Shown here: one piece after another, positions 1-5,672 of the stretch
Position numbering within the stretch: position 1 is the stretch's first letter
Layout: each line of letters opens with the position of its first letter
Source: Planctomycetaceae bacterium
GTDB taxonomy: Bacteria > Planctomycetota > Planctomycetia > Planctomycetales > Planctomycetaceae
Direction of reading: 5' to 3'
DNA: 8,185 nt
Assembly: GCA_947479075.1 (NCBI GenBank)
Contig: CANJZR010000152.1
Location: 1-8,185 of the forward strand
Program-made: the position numbers and the translations under genes
Notes under the pieces: generated by a model
What the model was told of the DNA's origin: nothing
The model's input: the letters and a program-made list of their open reading frames with translations, nothing else
Databases searched by the model: none

Positions 1-1122
1 ATGCTGGCTGTCTCCCGACCGCTGATGTTCACTTCGATCATTGCCCGGCCCGATTTGATCTGCGGAGTATTCGGGTGGTCGGCGATTTTGGCGATGATGA
101 GGTGGCAGCGTGATCCTCGCTGGCGCTGGCTGGTCGTGGCGGGAGTCTGTTGCGGGGGCGGGTTGCTCAGTCATCCGTTTTCGGTGGTCTACTGCCTGCA
201 GTGTGGTGTCTGGACACTGGTCAGCTGTGGCACCTTGACTGATCGGTTCAAGCGGGCGTTGCTGCTCACTGGATGCAGTCTGGTGGTGTTCGGGCTGTGG
301 CTGCCGTTGATTCTGAAATTTCCTGAGGAGATCCAGCTGCAGTTCTCGTGGAATGTGATTGATCACGTCGGACCGGGGCTCGGGGCGCGATTCGTCTGGC
401 CGTGGCAGTCACTGTGGAATCATTGGGATCTGCAGTCCGATTTCAATGGGCCCTACCAGGTAGGGTTCCTGGTGATTGGGACGATCCTGGGCAGCTTGTT
501 CTGGTGGCGGGTGTCGGCGGAGCATCGGCGGTATGTCCTCCTGATCTGGACTGCGGGATATCTGACGGCAGTCCTGGCGGGGATGCACCGGACCAAGGGG
601 TATTGGATCTACCCGATTGGGCTGATGTACCCGCTCGCCGTGGATGGCGTCTGGCGGGTGGTCGATGCCGTGCGGCAACGGTTGGTTGGCCCACTACGAG
701 GAGGCCGGAGCGCAGCTGTCGCCATGTCAGCGGTGTGCCTCGTACTGATGATGCCTGGAGCGGGGCTGCGCACGGTGTTTAACGGATGGCGTCACTGGAA
801 CGATGAGCGATTCCATGCAGACCGGCTGGTCGAACGAGTCCTCAAGGACCTCCCACAGGACGGAATCTACATGGTCGACCCGGGCCACCTGCTCGACTTC
901 TACGTGAGTGGTCGCAAAACGCTGCTATTGTCATCGAGGCATGAATGGTACTGGGGCAGTCACGTCCCCCTGGCTGATTACGTGGTAACGACCCGTTGTG
1001 CCGATATCTCGGACTGGAAGAACTTCTACGACGCCACGCTGATTCGCCGGGAGGGTTCGAACTCCAATGACGAGAACTACATCGAGATCTATCGCGTGGA
1101 CGGGGTGAAGGGACACCCGTGA
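1..1122 (+). CDS. Multi-span membrane glycosyltransferase-like protein (GT-C/GT39-type), 5' end cut off
   Basis: The frame is open from base 1 to a TGA at 1120-1122 (373 residues visible). The ATG at base 1 is probably internal, because GT39/ArnT-like proteins usually run to about 500 residues and carry their catalytic acidic loop near the N-terminus, which is absent here. The first two thirds hold about seven hydrophobic segments (roughly residues 21-36, 43-76, 86-106, 153-168, 178-195, 201-219, 238-258). An ARPD motif at residues 16-19 sits just before the first, and TKGYWIYPIG lies near 198-207; both recall the membrane core of polyprenyl-phosphate-sugar-dependent transferases. The last ~110 residues are soluble and probably extracytoplasmic. 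The family would move a sugar from a lipid carrier to a protein or lipid acceptor, but donor and acceptor cannot be read. Another polytopic GT-C-like protein is the main alternative. Confidence 0.6.
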   Translation: MLAVSRPLMFTSIIARPDLICGVFGWSAILAMMRWQRDPRWRWLVVAGVCCGGGLLSHPFSVVYCLQCGVWTLVSCGTLTDRFKRALLLTGCSLVVFGLWLPLILKFPEEIQLQFSWNVIDHVGPGLGARFVWPWQSLWNHWDLQSDFNGPYQVGFLVIGTILGSLFWWRVSAEHRRYVLLIWTAGYLTAVLAGMHRTKGYWIYPIGLMYPLAVDGVWRVVDAVRQRLVGPLRGGRSAAVAMSAVCLVLMMPGAGLRTVFNGWRHWNDERFHADRLVERVLKDLPQDGIYMVDPGHLLDFYVSGRKTLLLSSRHEWYWGSHVPLADYVVTTRCADISDWKNFYDATLIRREGSNSNDENYIEIYRVDGVKGHP

Positions 1123-1214
1123 CGAGTCGACTGCGACGCCAAGCACCTTGCCTGGCACTGCTCATCCGATGCACGTCGTCGTAGAGCGAGACTGGTGTGT
1201 CCTGCGAGTCACGC

Positions 1215-1427
1215 CCAATGTTGTTGGGCTCGAAAGTTGCAGAGTGGGCTTGAATCGCAAAATGGCGTCGACGAGTGAGCGGTGTGGCGCTAGCCACCGG
1301 CTCCTTTCACCGGGAACCACCTCGAAATGGTGCATCAGCAGGAAACGCTCACAGGAGCCGAGGGCTAGCGCCCTGTCGCTCACTCAGGCAATCGACCTAC
1401 AGCAACGTTCGAGCCGAACAACATTGG
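1215..1427. repeat. Nested inverted-repeat element (BIME/foldback-like) between convergent genes
   Basis: The outer arms are 1215-1240 and 1402-1427. Read on opposite strands they match at 24 of 26 positions (left arm begins CCAATGTTGTTGGGC; right arm ends GAACAACATTGG). A second pair lies inside at 1273-1305 and 1353-1385. The whole 213-nt block can fold into one long interrupted hairpin. It contains no convincing reading frame. It lies between the stop of the membrane glycosyltransferase (1122, + strand) and the stop of the small membrane protein (1468, - strand), the usual place for REP-type elements, where they can act as bidirectional transcription stops or RNA 3' stabilisers. Membership of a dispersed family is inferred; the pairing is read directly. 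Confidence 0.8.
1273..1385. repeat. Inner pair of REP-like palindromic units with GGCGCTAGCC core
   Basis: The left unit 1273-1305 and the reverse complement of the right unit 1353-1385 share GAGTGAGCG, then GGCGCTAGCC, then CGGCTCCT, separated by short variable positions. Each unit is itself close to palindromic: the left one pairs GTGGC with GCCAC around a GCTA loop, the right one AGGGC with GCCCT around TAGC, and both have flanking GAGC/GCTC arms with a bulge. The 47-nt spacer (1306-1352) has no obvious coding content. Two inverted hairpin units around a spacer is the layout of a BIME. No REP-associated (RAYT) transposase is visible here. Confidence 0.7.
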
Positions 1428-1467
1428 ACTGGAAACGGCCATTCAGTAGATTCGAAACAGATCAGTA

Positions 1468-1662
1468 CTACTTGTTTTCTTTCATCACCGTCCAGGAGAG
1501 GTATCCGAGAATCCCCGAGCAGACGAGAAACAGGATATCCATCGTCTTCGTCAGCTTCCCAGAGAATGGCAGGCCAGTCGCCAGATCGGCGATGGACATC
1601 AAGGCCACCACGCCCGCGACAATCATGGAGCCAATCACCATTCGCTTCGACAGATCAGACAT
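1468..1662 (-). CDS. Small two-helix membrane protein, function unknown
   Basis: This is a 64-residue protein starting at the ATG 1662-1660 and ending with TAG at 1470-1468. A GAGAGG stretch lies about 11 nt upstream of the start on the minus strand and acts as a plausible ribosome binding site. Two hydrophobic helices are visible, about residues 8-27 and 41-59. They are separated by a short loop (ATGLPFSGKLTK) and flanked by charged ends (SDLSKR at the N-terminus, KENK at the C-terminus). There is no signal peptidase motif, so it is probably an integral inner-membrane protein with a hairpin topology. I do not recognise a named family; short proteins of this layout are common as uncharacterised genes in planctomycetes. 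The residue pattern (GSMIVAGVVAL, SGILGYLSW) looks genuinely coding. Confidence 0.65.
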   Translation of the reverse strand: MSDLSKRMVIGSMIVAGVVALMSIADLATGLPFSGKLTKTMDILFLVCSGILGYLSWTVMKENK

Positions 1663-1798
1663 CTCGCTTGGTTCCTCTCAATCGCCCCAGCTGGGAGTCC
1701 AGCTTCTCGAACAGCGACCTCACAGACAGTCCGAAGTTCACACATCTCTCGGACACGTCGGAGGATAGCGAATCCCCGCCAGCCCCCACCAGACCCAA
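1655..1798 (-). CDS. Possible tiny upstream ORF overlapping the small membrane protein start
   Basis: On the minus strand a frame runs from a possible TTG start at 1798 (a GTG at 1789 is an alternative) to a TGA at 1657-1655. It encodes about 47 residues, ending FEKLDSQLGRLRGTKRDV. Its stop overlaps the start of the small membrane protein in the string ATGTCTGA, which would allow translational coupling. There is no ATG, no well-placed Shine-Dalgarno, and the first part is glycine-rich and unremarkable. The alternative is that this is simply the 5' leader of the small gene. Confidence 0.15.
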   Translation of the reverse strand: MGLVGAGGDSLSSDVSERCVNFGLSVRSLFEKLDSQLGRLRGTKRDV

Positions 1799-1814
1799 TC
1801 CCGCTGATTAACGG

Positions 1815-1844
1815 ATTTCACCCGCCATCACGAGTGCCCTTCAA
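1815..1844 (-). promoter_or_regulatory. Candidate sigma70-like promoter for the small membrane protein gene
   Basis: On the minus strand TTGAAG (1844-1839) and TGAAAT (1820-1815) are separated by 18 nt. Each matches four of six consensus positions. Transcription would begin near 1808, about 145 nt ahead of the start codon. A match this loose is expected by chance in a region of this size. Confidence 0.2.
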
Positions 1845-1942
1845 AAAACGACGTTCGATGATTCAGTGCACTCCCACAAGAACGACTCACTGGATCTCTT
1901 CCCCCTCTGTTTCCTTGCTTATCGTCCGTTCACATCTCTTGA

Positions 1943-1970
1943 GAAAACAGTGGAAAAACGCTTGTTTTCC
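1943..1970 (-). terminator. Weak A/T-rich hairpin downstream of the VOC gene
   Basis: On the minus strand GGAAAA (1970-1965) pairs with TTTTCC (1957-1952) across a 7-nt loop, and a short T-rich stretch (TGTTTT) follows. A competing pairing is GAAAACA/TGTTTTC over 1943-1949 and 1963-1969. It sits about 100 nt after the VOC stop. The stem is weak, so terminator function is tentative. Confidence 0.25.
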
Positions 1971-2068
1971 AAGCGAATGTCCGGTGGCATAGAACATAAG
2001 GCAAGCACGAAAACGAAGGAAGAAGAAGAGTATGAGCGGGTGATCGGGCGGTGCGACGTTGGAGAGAA

Positions 2069-2473
2069 TTACGGCCCGTAGGAAAAGAGTTCAACCAGAT
2101 TCTGGTCGGGGTCAAACACATACAGCTGGGTCGGTCCATCGGGACGGGCTTTGGGGCCGGCGACGATTTCGATCTGGTGTTGCTGAAGGATCTTCACCGC
2201 CTCGGCAGCGCTGGCGACCTCGAACGCGATGTGTCGAGTGCGGCTGATGGAGCAGTTTTCGGGGACGAATGCTCCGCCAGGACCGGAATCAGGGCTTTCG
2301 AGAATCAGGTGGATCTGTGTGCTTCCTGCCTGGAACCAGAGTCCCGGGAACGAGAAGGCTGGACGCGGCACCAGCTGCATCCCGAGCAGGTCCACATAAA
2401 ACGCACGCGATCGTTCGAGGTCCCGAACGACGAAGGTGACATGATCAATCTGACGAACCTGCAGAGCGGGCAT
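2069..2473 (-). CDS. VOC-superfamily (glyoxalase/bleomycin-resistance/dioxygenase fold) protein
   Basis: This is a 134-residue single-domain protein with two beta-alpha-beta-beta-beta halves. The first half begins IDHVTFVVRDLERSRAFY (residues 9-26) and runs into a DLLGM turn; the second begins RHIAFEV (80-86). The four positions that usually bind the divalent metal are filled: His11, His55 (in QIHLIL), His81 and Glu128 (in NLVELFS). A PDQNLVE segment near the C-terminus is typical of the family. Members include glyoxalase I, FosA/FosX fosfomycin-inactivating enzymes, extradiol dioxygenases and many lyases; the sequence alone does not choose among them, and I do not call it a resistance gene. 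The protein is probably cytoplasmic, with no signal peptide. The start at 2473 lacks a clear Shine-Dalgarno, but the fold begins within ten residues of it. It is divergent from the propeller gene at 2853 and has no pathway neighbour. Confidence 0.85.
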   Translation of the reverse strand: MPALQVRQIDHVTFVVRDLERSRAFYVDLLGMQLVPRPAFSFPGLWFQAGSTQIHLILESPDSGPGGAFVPENCSISRTRHIAFEVASAAEAVKILQQHQIEIVAGPKARPDGPTQLYVFDPDQNLVELFSYGP

Positions 2474-2703
2474 GAGAAGAGTCCATCGGGAACGACCAAG
2501 GCGAGTCAGCCAGCGTGGCGGACAGGGGACGCAGTCTGCCCCAGAGTGAAGCCAGTTCTCTCACGTGCCTGTCGGTGAGTCAAGCTGCGCGGAGTCCGGG
2601 CCACATCCATCGCAGACCTCGCAACCTCAATCGCAAAGGCCACAACAAGTAGAAAACGGGGCTGTTGCCGCGTACGAGGATCATGCCATCGGCTCCCGCG
2701 TCC

Positions 2704-2732
2704 TTGCTCCTCTCAGTGGACTGCCGTATCCT
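2704..2732 (+). promoter_or_regulatory. Candidate sigma70-like promoter for the propeller gene pair
   Basis: TTGCTC (2704-2709) and TATCCT (2727-2732) are 17 nt apart. They match three and four of six consensus positions. Transcription would start near 2740, giving a leader of about 110 nt that contains the hairpin at 2764-2788. The match is loose. Confidence 0.22.
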
Positions 2733-2763
2733 TTACTGATCGATCAGGATGCTCCTATCTGTT

Positions 2764-2788
2764 GGTCAGGGTCCATCAGACCCCGACC
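2764..2788 (+). promoter_or_regulatory. Stem-loop in the 5' leader of the first propeller gene
   Basis: GGTCAGGGTC (2764-2773) and GACCCCGACC (2779-2788) pair at nine of ten positions around a five-base loop, CATCA. There is no T-run after it, so it is not a standard terminator. It may be an mRNA leader structure or an inverted-repeat protein site. Confidence 0.4.
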
Positions 2789-2852
2789 TCAGTGGATGCT
2801 TCGCTGATCCCTCAAGGCTTGTGGTCACCGGCCGCCGGGCCCACCACAGAGG

Positions 2853-5552
2853 ATGCCTTCCCGCCCCACATCACCTCGACGAGTTCTCCTCATGATGCTG
2901 CGACGATTGCCGTTAGTCCTGGGTCTGTTGTGCGCTGCATTGTCTCCGTCCCTGACCCCTGCTGCGGACTGGCCCTTTTGGCGTGGTCCCAATATGGATG
3001 GGATCTCTCCGGAAACCAACCTTCCTGACAGCTGGGACCCCGCTGCAGAGGGCGATGCCGGAAACATCCTGTGGAAGACACCGGCCAACTGTCGTTCGAC
3101 GCCAATCCTGCTGAACAATCGGCTCTACTTCACAGCTCGAGACAAGGAAGATATTCCGAGCGAAGAAGGTGAAAAGGTCGTCTGCCTGGATGCCAAGACC
3201 GGTAAGGTTCTGTGGGAAACCCGGTTCAGTGTTTACCTGTCGGATGTCCCCGTGGAACGCGTGGGATGGTCGAGTGTCGTCGGTGATCGAGAGACCGGTG
3301 ATGTCTTCGCCCTCGGTGTCTGCGGACTGTTTCAGTGCCTCGACGGCAAGACCGGTGAGGTCAAGTGGTCGCACTCCATGCATGAGGAGTATGGACTCCT
3401 CAGCACCTATGGAGGACGCACGAACTTCCCAATCGTCCACGAAGACCGTGTGATCATCAGCGCGGTGTTCGTGAATTACGGCGAGTATGCCCAGCCCACC
3501 CACCGGTTCATGGCCTTTGACAAACGCAACGGCCTGCCTGTGTGGTTCTCCGGCACACGCGTGCGTCCCGAGGACACGACCTACAGCTCCCCGATCCTGA
3601 CCACGGTCAAGGGCGAGTTGCAGATGGTCTTCGGTTCGGGCGACGGAGCGCTGTGGGCCTTCCAGCCCCGGACCGGTAAGCCGATCTGGAACTACTACTG
3701 TTCCGTCCACGGCCTCAACCACACCCCGCTCATCGCGGGCGGCAAGATCTACTCGGGTGTGGGAGAAGAGCTGCTGGATGACAAGGGACTGGCTGACTCG
3801 AAGATTGGCTCGCTCTACTGCCTCGATCCCGCCAAGGCCAAGCCGGGTGAACTCGACATCAAGAAGGCCGGTGGCGAACTCTGGAAGCAGACCGAGTGGA
3901 CCGTCAGCCGGTCGTCACCGATCCTGATCGGAAATCGTCTGTATGTCGCAACTGACAACGGCAAGCTGTACGTCGTAAACGCGGAGACCGGCGAACTGAT
4001 TTCGCAGAAACCTCTCGGCCGTATGATGCGAGCCAGTCTGCTCTATGCGGATGGCAAGATCTGGGCGAATGAAGTGAATGGCAATTGCTACGTGCTGAAG
4101 CCGACCGAAACGGGTGTCGACATTCTGCACAAGTTCCGCCTGCCCGCGGGCGAAGACTGTCACGGTTCCCCGATCGCAGCGAATGGCTGTGTCTTCATGC
4201 CGACCACCTCGGCCATCTATTGCGTGGGCAAGAAGGACAATCAGTCGTTCGCTGAGAATCCCCCCAGCCTGCTCGAGGAAACTCCTCGCGAAGAAGACAA
4301 TACCCCTGCTCAGCTGCAGGTGGTCCCTGTGGAAGCTCTGTTGCGACCTGGTTCAAGGCAGGCCTTCGGATTCCGGCTCTACAATGCCAAGGGACAGTAC
4401 CTGCGCAACGCCGCTCCTGAGGACGTGAAGGTCACCGTCACTGGTCCCGGGAAGATCACCGATCGCGGCGAATACGAAATCGGTGCCGATGCGACCGAGC
4501 ACAGCCCTGCAGCTGTGACCGTCAAGTTCGGCGACCTGACCGCCAAATCCCGCATCCGTGTGGTGCCGGAACTGAAGTGGTCATTCAACTTCGACAATGG
4601 CAAGGTCCCTTCCACGTGGGTCGGTGCCGCTTATCGCCATATTGTTCTCGACTGGGATCTGCTGTCTCAATTGCGTGAGAAAGATCCACAGGCTGCCCTG
4701 CTCTACATCTACCTGCAGAGCGGGATTACCAACAGCCCACCACCGGCAAAGGATGCTCCTCCCGGACCTGTCACACTCGTTCTGGACGACTCCACTCCCC
4801 TGCAGAGGTGGACGGAATTGCTTCGCTTCGTGAAGCTGGCAAACTCGGAGCTGAAGCCCAAGACCAAAGAAGACGCGGAAGCCCGTCTGGGGGCCTCGCT
4901 CAAGTTGCTGGTCGATGAGAAAGTTCTCGGCTCCGTAGAATGGTCGACCTGGGACCGGGCAACCGGTGAGGGCGCTGCCAAGGTCGCTGAGCCTCGTCTG
5001 AAGGTGACCAAGGGAGACCGTCCACCCACCGGGAATGGCGTGATGTGCAAGATCACCACAATCCCCAAGGGACAGCGCAGCCAGGCTTGGTTTGGTCACA
5101 CCGACCTCCGCGACTACACCATTCAGTCGGATGTCCTGGGATTTGAGAAGGATGGCAAGCTGCCCGACATCGGCCTCACCGCTCAGCGGTACACGCTGGT
5201 GATGATGGGAGCCAGCCAGCAGCTGCAGATCCGCACCTGGGCCGCCCAGCTGTCGCGGCTGGAGATCAAGGTTCCATTCACGATGGAGCCCAATGTCTGG
5301 TACACGATGAAGTTCCAGACCTCCGCCGAGAATGGCAAAGCGATCCTCAAGGGTAAGGTCTGGAAGAAGGGCGAAGCTGAGCCCGCTGAATGGACCATCT
5401 CCGGCGAAGACGTGATGGCCAACACGAATGGCAGCCCCGGACTGTTCGCGGATGCCAAGAATGCCGAAGTGTTCTACGACAACCTGAGTGTCTACTCGAA
5501 TACTGAAGCAGCCGCACCAGCAGCAGCTCCGGCCGCCGCTCCCGCAAAGTAA
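2853..5552 (+). CDS. Exported PQQ-like beta-propeller protein with Ig-like and split concanavalin-like C-terminal modules
   Basis: This 899-residue protein opens with a signal peptide (arginines, then LPLVLGLLCAALSPS, likely cleavage after Ala38 before DWPFWRGP). Residues about 45-460 form a PQQ/BamB-like propeller, with repeats ending in the tryptophan-docking pattern (D-x-x-T/N-G-x-x-x-W): CLDAKTGKVLW (111), CLDGKTGEVKW (162), AFDKRNGLPVW (221), AFQPRTGKPIW (269), plus VVNAETGELIS (374). An Ig-like beta module follows (about 487-572), then a beta-rich region from FNFDNGKVPSTW (about 578) to DNLSVYS (about 880) that resembles a LamG/DUF1080-type concanavalin fold, interrupted by a helical stretch at about 600-720. 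The end is an Ala/Pro tail (AAAPAAAPAAAPAK). It is probably a periplasmic or surface scaffold. I see no heme CXXCH motif, and enzymatic quinoprotein activity is unproven. The start is uncertain: ATGs at 2892 and 2895 also leave an intact signal peptide, and AGAGG directly abuts the 2853 ATG. Confidence 0.85.
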   Translation: MPSRPTSPRRVLLMMLRRLPLVLGLLCAALSPSLTPAADWPFWRGPNMDGISPETNLPDSWDPAAEGDAGNILWKTPANCRSTPILLNNRLYFTARDKEDIPSEEGEKVVCLDAKTGKVLWETRFSVYLSDVPVERVGWSSVVGDRETGDVFALGVCGLFQCLDGKTGEVKWSHSMHEEYGLLSTYGGRTNFPIVHEDRVIISAVFVNYGEYAQPTHRFMAFDKRNGLPVWFSGTRVRPEDTTYSSPILTTVKGELQMVFGSGDGALWAFQPRTGKPIWNYYCSVHGLNHTPLIAGGKIYSGVGEELLDDKGLADSKIGSLYCLDPAKAKPGELDIKKAGGELWKQTEWTVSRSSPILIGNRLYVATDNGKLYVVNAETGELISQKPLGRMMRASLLYADGKIWANEVNGNCYVLKPTETGVDILHKFRLPAGEDCHGSPIAANGCVFMPTTSAIYCVGKKDNQSFAENPPSLLEETPREEDNTPAQLQVVPVEALLRPGSRQAFGFRLYNAKGQYLRNAAPEDVKVTVTGPGKITDRGEYEIGADATEHSPAAVTVKFGDLTAKSRIRVVPELKWSFNFDNGKVPSTWVGAAYRHIVLDWDLLSQLREKDPQAALLYIYLQSGITNSPPPAKDAPPGPVTLVLDDSTPLQRWTELLRFVKLANSELKPKTKEDAEARLGASLKLLVDEKVLGSVEWSTWDRATGEGAAKVAEPRLKVTKGDRPPTGNGVMCKITTIPKGQRSQAWFGHTDLRDYTIQSDVLGFEKDGKLPDIGLTAQRYTLVMMGASQQLQIRTWAAQLSRLEIKVPFTMEPNVWYTMKFQTSAENGKAILKGKVWKKGEAEPAEWTISGEDVMANTNGSPGLFADAKNAEVFYDNLSVYSNTEAAAPAAAPAAAPAK

Positions 5553-5555
5553 TCC

Positions 5556-5588
5556 ATCAGACGTGCCGGGTTCCCCTGCACGTCTGAT
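5556..5588 (+). terminator. Perfect 11-bp stem-loop right after the first propeller gene
   Basis: ATCAGACGTGC (5556-5566) and GCACGTCTGAT (5578-5588) are exact inverted copies around an 11-nt loop. The stem begins 3 nt after the TAA. Only a poor T-stretch (CATTTC) follows, so it may be a leaky terminator or a 3'-end stabiliser that sets unequal expression of the two propeller genes rather than a full stop. Confidence 0.5.
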
Positions 5589-5658
5589 CATTTCAGGATC
5601 TGACCTGTGGGGGTCCTCGAAAACTCCCGCAACACCCGCCCACCTTTCACCTCCCTCC

Positions 5659-5662
5659 GGAG
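5659..5662 (+). promoter_or_regulatory. Ribosome binding site choosing the 5673 start
   Basis: GGAG lies 10 nt ahead of the ATG at 5673. It supports that start over the in-frame ATG at 5607, which would add 22 polar residues in front of the signal peptide. Confidence 0.55.
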
Positions 5663-5672
5663 TTCATCTCCT

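Larger units (their letters stand above)
1663..2068. other. Intergenic region between two minus-strand genes
   Basis: About 400 nt separates the VOC gene from the small membrane protein gene, both on the minus strand. It holds a candidate minus-strand promoter (1815-1844), an A/T-rich hairpin (1943-1970) and a purine-rich tract around 2009-2030 (a pyrimidine tract in minus-strand RNA just past the VOC stop). The gap suggests two separate transcription units rather than an operon. No convincing plus-strand gene is seen; the open frame near 1866-2081 has no start signal and no recognisable protein character. Confidence 0.5.
2474..2852. other. Divergent intergenic region between the VOC gene and the first propeller gene
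   Basis: These 379 nt must hold promoters for both directions. On the plus strand there is a loose sigma70-like pair (2704-2732), a 12-bp perfect palindrome CTGATCGATCAG at 2736-2747, a strong hairpin at 2764-2788, and GTGGT/ACCAC arms (2821-2825, 2843-2847) around a GC-rich loop just before the start codon. Palindromes of 12 bp arise by chance about twice in a window this size, so the one here is not evidence of an operator. No gene is seen. Confidence 0.5.

Noticed and set aside
1273..1385. CRISPR array
   Set aside because: There are only two units, in inverted rather than direct orientation, with unequal structure and no cas genes.
1148..1768. 206-codon plus-strand open frame spanning the repeat block and the small membrane gene
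   Set aside because: It runs straight through the inverted-repeat element and antisense to a better-supported membrane protein. Its composition looks non-coding.
2069..2473. Fosfomycin or bleomycin resistance gene
   Set aside because: The VOC fold and metal ligands are shared by many enzymes, and nothing specific to FosA/FosX or bleomycin-binding proteins can be identified by eye.
2051..2578. 175-codon plus-strand open frame
   Set aside because: It is antisense to the VOC gene, whose metal ligands and fold pattern are complete on the minus strand.
2736..2747. 12-bp perfect palindrome CTGATCGATCAG as an operator
   Set aside because: About two such palindromes are expected by chance in 8 kb, and there is no second copy nearby.
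2913..3722. 269-codon minus-strand open frame inside the first propeller gene
   Set aside because: The plus-strand frame has clear propeller repeats here. The antisense frame shows no recognisable protein features.
4581..5591. 336-codon open frame on the minus strand opposite the first propeller gene
   Set aside because: It is a shadow of strongly coding plus-strand sequence in GC-rich DNA. Its translation has no domain pattern, no signal for a start, and low-complexity Gly/Arg/Leu-rich composition.
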